NCBI GenBank assembly: GCA_023055505.1
Contig: JALIRH010000121.1
Span: 763,501-827,500, forward strand
DNA length: 64,000 bases
Origin: Callipepla californica brunnescens
Lineage: Eukaryota > Chordata > Aves > Galliformes > Odontophoridae
Direction of reading: 5' to 3'
The notes under the pieces were generated by a model. That model did not search any database. It saw only the letters and a program-made list of their open reading frames with translations, and was not told where the DNA came from. Numbering within the stretch: the first letter of the stretch is position 1; each line of letters starts with the position of its first letter. A program made the position numbers and the translations under genes. Shown here piece by piece: positions 59,191 through 64,000 of this stretch.

Positions 59191-62100
59191 GTATGAGGAG
59201 GCTATGGGGAAGCTATGGGGCAGCTATTGGGCAGCAGTGGGGCAGCTATGGGGCAGTAGTAGGGCAGCTATAAGGCAGCTATGGGGCAGCAGTGGGGCAG
59301 CTATGGGGCGGCTATGAGGAAGCCATTGGGCAGCTATGGGGCAGAAGTGAGGCAGCAATCAGGCAGCAGTGAGGCAGCTATGAGGAGGCTATGGGGCAGC
59401 TATGGGTCAGCTATCGAGAGGCTATGGGGCAGCTATGGGGCGGCGATGAGGCAGACATGGGGCAGCTATGGGGGAGCAGTGAGGCAGCTATGGGGAGGCT
59501 ATGGGGCAGTAGTTGGGCAGCTATAGGGCGGCTATGGGGAAGCCATTGGGCAGCTATGGGGCAGTAGTGAAGCAGCTATGGGTCAGTAGTTTGGCAGCTA
59601 TGACGAGGCTATGGGAAGGCCATGGGGAAGCGATGGGGCAGCTCTGAGGCAGACAAAATGTAGCTATGGGGGAGCAGTGAGGCAGCTATGGGGTGGCTAT
59701 GGGGCAGTAGTGGGGCAGCTATGGGGCAGCTATGAGGTAGCCATGGGGCAGCTATGGGGAAGCAGCAAGGGAGCTATGGGGTAGCAGTGAGGCAGCTATG
59801 ATGAGGCTATGGGGAGGCTATGGGGCAGCCACGGTGCAGCTATGGGGCAGCAGTGGGGCAGCTATGGGCAGCAGTAAGGAAGCTATTGAGAAGGCTATGG
59901 GGGCAGCTATGGGGTGGCTATGGGGCAGCTATAGAGCGGCAATGTGGCAGTAGTGGGGCACCTATAAGGCAGCTATGGGGCAGCAGTGGGACAGCTATGG
60001 GGCGGCTATTAGGCAGCCATGGGGTGGCAATGGGGCAGCAGTGAGGCAGCTATGGGGCGGCTATGGGGCTGAAGTGGGGCAGCTATGAGGAGTCTCTTGA
60101 GAGGCTATGGAGCAGCTATGGGGCAGCAGTGGGGTAGCAGGAGGAGACTATGGGGAGGCTATGAAGCAGGTATGGGGCAGCAGTGGGGCAGCTATGGGGC
60201 GACTATGGGGCAGCAGTTGAGCAGCTATGGGGCAGCCATGGGGCAGCTATGTGGCAGTAGTGAAACAGCTATGGTGTAGCTATAAGCGAGCCTTGGGGCA
60301 GCAAGGGGCAGTAGTAAGGCAGCTATGGGGCAGCAGTGGGGCAGCTATGATGAGACTATGGGAAGGCCATGAGGAAGCTATGGGGCATCTTTGAGGCAGA
60401 CAAAAAGTAGCTGTGGGGCTGCAGTGAGGCAGCTATGGGGCAGCTGTGGGGCAGCTATTGTGTAGCAGTGAGGCATCTATGAGGAGGCTATGGGGAGGAT
60501 ATGAGGCAGTTATGGGGCAGAAGTGAGGCAGCTATGGGGTGGCTATAGGGCAGCAGTGGGGCAGGTATGGGGCAACAAAGAGGCAGCCATGGGGCAGCAG
60601 TGGGGCAGCTTTGAGGCTACGGGGCGGCTATGGGGCAGTAGTGGGGTAGCTATGGGGCAGCAGTGAGGAAGCTAAGGGGAAGCAATGGGGCAGCTTTGAG
60701 GATGTTATTGGGAAGCCATGGGGCAGCAATGGGGCGGCTATGAGGCAGCGACGGGGAAGCTATGGGGCAGCAGTGAGGCAGGTATGGGGCAGTAGTAAGG
60801 CAGCTACGGGGCAGCAGTGGGGCAAATATGAGGAGGCTCTGAGGAAACTATGGGGCAGCTATGGGGCAGCAGTGAGGCAGTTATACAACAGGTATGAGGC
60901 ACTTATCAAGCAGCTATGGGTCAGCTATGAGGAGGCTATGGGGCAGATGTGGTGCAGCAGTGGGGCAGCTAAGGCAGCTATGGGGAGGCTATGGGGCAGC
61001 AGTGTGGGCAACTATGAGGAGACTATGGGGAGGCTATGAGGCAGCTATGGGGCAGTAGTCGGGCAGCTATTGGACGGCTATGAGGCAGCCATGGGGCAGC
61101 TATGGGGCAGCAGTGAGACAGCTATGGGGCAAGTATGGGGAGGCTATGGGGCAGCGACGGGGTGGCTATGGGGCAGTAGTGGGGCAGCTATGGTGAGGTT
61201 ATGAGGCAGCCATGGGGTAGGTATGAGAAACCAGTGAGGCAGCTATGGGGCAGTAGTGGAGCAGCTATGAGGCAGCGGTGGGTCAGCTATGGGGTGGCTA
61301 TGAGGCAGCAGTGGGTCAGCTATGGGGTGGCTATGAGGCAGCCATGGGGCAGCTATGGGACAGCAGTGGGGCAGCTATGAGGTAGCCATGGGGCACCTAT
61401 GGGGAAGCAGCGAGGGAGCTATGGGGTAGCAGTGAGGCAGCTATGAGGAAGCTATGGGGAGGCTATGGGGAGGCTATGGGGCAGATATGTAACGGCTATG
61501 AGGCAGCCACGGTGCAGTTATGGGGCAGCCACGGTGCAGCTATGGGGCAGCAGTAAGGAAGCTACGAGAAGGCTATGGAGGCAGCTATCGGGTGGCTATG
61601 AGACAGCTATGGGGCAACTATGAGGCAGCCGTAGGGCAGCTATGGTGCAGCAGTGAGGCAGCAATTAGGCAGAAGTTGGGCAGATATGGGGCAGCAGTGA
61701 GGCAGCTATGAGGAGGCTATGGGGCAGCTATGGGGCAGCAGAGAGGCAGCTATGGGGCACGAGTGAGGCAGCTATGGGTTAGCTATGAGGAGGCCTTGAG
61801 GAGGCTATGGGGCAGATATGGGGCAGCAGTGGGGCAGCTAAGGCAGCTATGGGAAGGCTATGGGGCAGCAGTGTGGGCAACTATGAGGAGACTATGGGGA
61901 GGCTATGAGGCAGCTATGGGGCAGCAGTCGGGCAGATATAAGGCAGCTATTGGGAAGCAGTGGGGCAGCTATGGGGCGGCTATTAGGCAGCCTTTGGGCA
62001 CCTATTGGGCAGCAGTGAGGCAGGTATGGGGCAGCTATGGGGCAGCTATGAGGACGTTATGGGGCAGCTATGGGGCAGCAGTGGGGCAGCAATAACGCAG

Positions 62101-63244
62101 TAGTGGGGCAGCTATGGGGCAGTAGTGGGGCAGCAATGAGGACGCTATAGGGAGACTATGGGGCATGTATGGAGCGGCTAGGAGGCATCTATGGGGCAGG
62201 TATGAGGCAGCCATGGGGTGGCTGTGGGGCAGCAGTGAGGCAGCTATGAAGAGGCTATGGAAATGCTATAGGGCAGCAGTGGGGCAGCTACGGAGCGGCT
62301 ATGAGGCAGCCATTTTGCATCTATGGGGCAGCAGTGGGGCAGCTACGAGGAAGCTATAGGGCAGCTATGGGACAGCAGTGGGGCAGATATGGTGCGGCTA
62401 TGAGGCAGCCATGAGGCAGACACGGGGCAGCAGTGGGGCAGCTATGGTGCGGCTATGAGGCAGCCATGAGGCAGATATGGGGCAGCAGTGGGGCAGCTAT
62501 GAGCAGGCTTTGGGGCGGCTGTGGAGCAGCAGTGGGGAAGCTATGGGGCAGTAGTGGGGCAACTATAAGTTAGCAGTGGGGCAGCTATGGGGCGGCTATG
62601 GGGCAGCAGTGGGGCAGCTATGAGGAGGTTATGGGGCAGCCATTGGCAGCTATGGGGCTGCAGTGAGGCAGCAATGGGGCAGCAGTGGGGCAGCTATGGG
62701 GCGGCTCTAAGGCAGCAGTGATGCAGATATCGGGCAGCTCTGAGGAGGCTATGAGGCCGCTATGAGGCAGTAGTGGGGCAGCTATGGGGCAGCAGTGGGG
62801 TGGCTATGTGGCAGCAATGGGGCAGCCATGGGGCAGGTATGGGGCTGCAGTGGGACAGCTATGAGGAGGCTATTGGGCAGGTATAGAGCGGCTATGTGGC
62901 AGTAGTCGGGCAGCTATTGGGCAGCTATTGGGAAGCCGTGGGGCAGCTATCGGGCGGCTATTATACAGCCATGGAGCAGCTATGGTGCAGCAGTGTTGCA
63001 GCTATGAGGAGGCTATGGGGAGGCTATGGAGCAGCTATGGGGCGGCTATCTGGTGGCTATGAGGCAGCTATCGGGCAGCTCTGAGGAGGCTATGGGGCCA
63101 CTATGAGGCAGTAGTGGGGCAGCTATGGGGCAGCAGTGGGGTGGCTATGGGGGTGGCAGCGGGGCAGCAGTGAGGCAGCCATGGGGCAGCTATGGGGCTG
63201 CAGTGGGGCAGCTATGAGGAGGCTATGGGGCAGCAGTGGGGCTG
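59191..63244 (+). repeat. Dodecamer satellite GGGGCAGCTATG (about 4 kb)
   Basis: This is period-12 tandem DNA. The commonest words are GGGGCAGCTATG and GGGGCAGCAGTG, with variants GAGGAGGCTATG and GGGGCGGCTATG. Since 12 is divisible by 3, the plus strand stays open for long stretches encoding MGQLWGSYGAA-type peptides. Such frames are expected from the repeat alone, and indels end them repeatedly. Regularly spaced G4 runs give G-quadruplex potential with 8-base spacers. No gene is supported. Confidence 0.92.
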
Positions 63245-63559
63245 CTGGTTTCCCCCCGCTTCTTTTGTTGGAGTCCTCGCCCCTTCCATGGTTGCCCACC
63301 AATGAGGACTGGCTGATCCCTCCCCCACATCGACGGCCCCGGACCCACAACCCCGACCCCACATCTGCAGCCCCAGCCCCATAACAGAGCCTTCAGACCC
63401 CTAACTGAGCACCCGGACTTAGAACCGAGCATCGAGCCCCATTAGCCCCAACCCCAGCCCCACATCCCCGTCCCTCACCCAACTCCGCCCCACCCCACCC
63501 ACACCCTATTCCCCCCTTCTCCCTCCGCCACCCCACTCCTCCCCCCCCTCCCCTTTCCC
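63245..63559. other. C-rich linker between satellite and CpG island
   Basis: Unique to low-complexity C-rich DNA (CCCCAACCCCAGCCCCAC, CCCCACCCCACCC). Open frames on both strands lack recognisable domains. The composition resembles 39831-40275. If the minus-strand exon at 63562-63637 is real, this would be its first intron. Confidence 0.6.
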
Positions 63560-63561
63560 AC

Positions 63562-63637
63562 CTGCGTGTGCGCGAGCAGCCGCTGTAGCTCCCCCAGGAG
63601 CTCCACGTTGCGCGACCTCCCCCCCCGCCAACGCCAT
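63562..63637 (-). CDS. Possible first coding exon, unidentified gene
   Basis: On the minus strand an ATG at 63637-63635 is followed within the CpG island by sequence that, in one frame, encodes RSRNVELLGELQRLLAHTQ, an amphipathic helix-like stretch. It ends exactly at a CAG/GTGGGA splice donor (exon end 63562). The ATG frame and the helix frame differ by one position across a run of eight C on the plus strand (63619-63626). So either the homopolymer length is wrong in the assembly, or the true start is elsewhere, or the exon is decayed. I do not recognise the protein. ETS-type promoter sites lie just upstream. Confidence 0.35.
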
Positions 63638-63690
63638 GGCCGAACAGCCCCACCCCCACTGCGCGCGGCTCTGGGAATAGCACTACGCGT

Positions 63691-63722
63691 GCGCCGGTCC
63701 CGGAAGCCGGAAACGGAAGTCC
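63691..63722. promoter_or_regulatory. ETS-site cluster in a CpG island, possible divergent promoter
   Basis: Three closely spaced GGAA sites (CCCGGAAG, CCGGAAAC, CGGAAGT) lie about 60 bp from a minus-strand ATG (63637) and about 20 bp from a plus-strand ATG (63738). This is the usual layout of a bidirectional CpG-island promoter. CpG-rich sequence extends from about 63560 to the end of the window. Confidence 0.45.
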
Positions 63723-63737
63723 CCCCCCCCCCCGCAG

Positions 63738-64000
63738 ATGAACGGAGCGGTGGAGTACTATGGCGGCGGCGGTGGCGGCGCCGCGGAAACCGCGGAAACC
63801 GCGCGTTGGAGCGGCGGCGGCGGCGGCGGCTCCGTTGCCGTGGGAACCGCGGAAACTGCGGAAACTGCGGAAACCGCGCGTTGGAGCGGCGGCGGCGGCG
63901 GCGGCTCCGTTGCCGCGGAAACCGCACGTTGGAGCGGCGGCGGCGGCTGTACGGGAGGCACTGTGAGCTTTGGGGGTGGGGCTGGGCAGGGGCAGCGGCA
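63738..64000 (+). CDS. Open CGG-rich reading frame running off the window
   Basis: From ATG at 63738 the plus strand is open for 87 complete codons to the window edge. It encodes MNGAVEYYGGGGGGAAETAE and then Gly-rich blocks separated by ETARWS repeats, ending in a Gly/Gln-rich stretch. The opening residues before the Gly run look like unique protein rather than repeat, which favours this frame over the other open frames here (for example an ATG at 63760). The lack of stops is also expected from the composition. I do not recognise a family, and the start context (C at -3) is weak. It could be a gene start or non-coding CGG repeat. Confidence 0.3.
   Translation, partial: MNGAVEYYGGGGGGAAETAETARWSGGGGGGSVAVGTAETAETAETARWSGGGGGGSVAAETARWSGGGGCTGGTVSFGGGAGQGQR
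63775..63950. repeat. CGG-rich minisatellite in the CpG island
   Basis: Two and a half copies of an imperfect block of about 60-75 bp: GCGGAAACCGCG, then CGTTGGAGCGGCGG with a (GGC) run, then TCCGTTGCCG. Block starts fall near 63784, 63848 and 63914. The short word GCGGAAACYGCGGAAAC is itself tandemly repeated, which changes block length in multiples of nine bases. Confidence 0.75.

Noticed and set aside
59281..62359. Dodecamer-satellite frames of the MGQLWGSYGAA type
   Set aside because: The 12-bp period keeps any frame open. Frames end at random indels and show no start or splice context.
63475..63927. Minus-strand Arg/Pro-rich frame of 150 codons in the CpG island
   Set aside because: It is the antisense reading of CGG-rich repeat. 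Only its short RNVELLGELQ part next to a splice donor looks gene-like and is listed separately.
1..64000. tRNA or rRNA genes
   Set aside because: I saw no cloverleaf-compatible A and B boxes or rRNA-like segments by eye. A tRNAscan or Infernal run would settle this.

Overview
The window looks like a subtelomeric region of a bird chromosome, most likely chicken or another galliform. I base this on pervasive degenerate vertebrate telomere repeats (TTAGGG/CCCTAA), an endogenous retrovirus (ERV) whose Env resembles alpharetroviruses, several LTRs of avian aspect, short-period satellites, and a GC-rich host-gene fragment resembling the C-terminus of SGF29. The species is inferred. There is no bacterial-type gene organisation, and no tRNA, rRNA or CRISPR array that I can see.

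Layout. (1) 1-34645 is a tandem macrosatellite with a unit of about 5.2 kb: a unit-0 tail, six complete units and the left part of a seventh. Each unit has a G-strand half (degenerate TTAGGG), a 189-bp fragment of a retroviral protease gene, a C-strand half, and 1-2 kb of nearly canonical CCCTAA repeat. Units alternate in two types (B-A-B-A-B-A), giving a higher-order repeat of about 10.53 kb that breaks down in units 5-7. (2) 34457-38823: in unit 7 the protease fragment does not stop but continues into a 5'-truncated, heavily broken provirus (RT, RNase H, integrase, env, 3' LTR). (3) 38824-41611 is non-telomeric DNA: a GGGTC minisatellite carrying CTCF-like motifs, C-rich repeats, a CpG-rich promoter-like block and minus-strand copies of the last part of an SGF29-like gene in minisatellite-rich DNA. 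(4) 41612-43240 resumes the macrosatellite unit, interrupted by a solo LTR with target-site duplication. (5) 43241-53475 is about 10 kb of strongly degenerate C-strand telomere repeat with its own interspersed motif. (6) 53476-59190 is an octamer satellite interrupted by two LTR insertions with 5-bp duplications. (7) 59191-63244 is a G-rich dodecamer satellite. (8) 63245-64000 is C-rich DNA passing into a CpG island with a possible divergent promoter and an open, CGG-rich reading frame running off the window.

Most reading frames here are low-complexity translations of repeats and are not listed as genes. No intact protein-coding gene is demonstrated. The longest meaningful frame is the 318-codon env stretch of the dead provirus.

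The most interesting point is the macrosatellite. Every unit carries a retroviral protease fragment cut at the same base, between telomere repeats of opposing polarity, and the edge unit still joins that fragment to the rest of the provirus. This suggests the array arose by recombination or telomere-fusion-like rearrangement at a provirus inside a subtelomere, followed by amplification and homogenisation.
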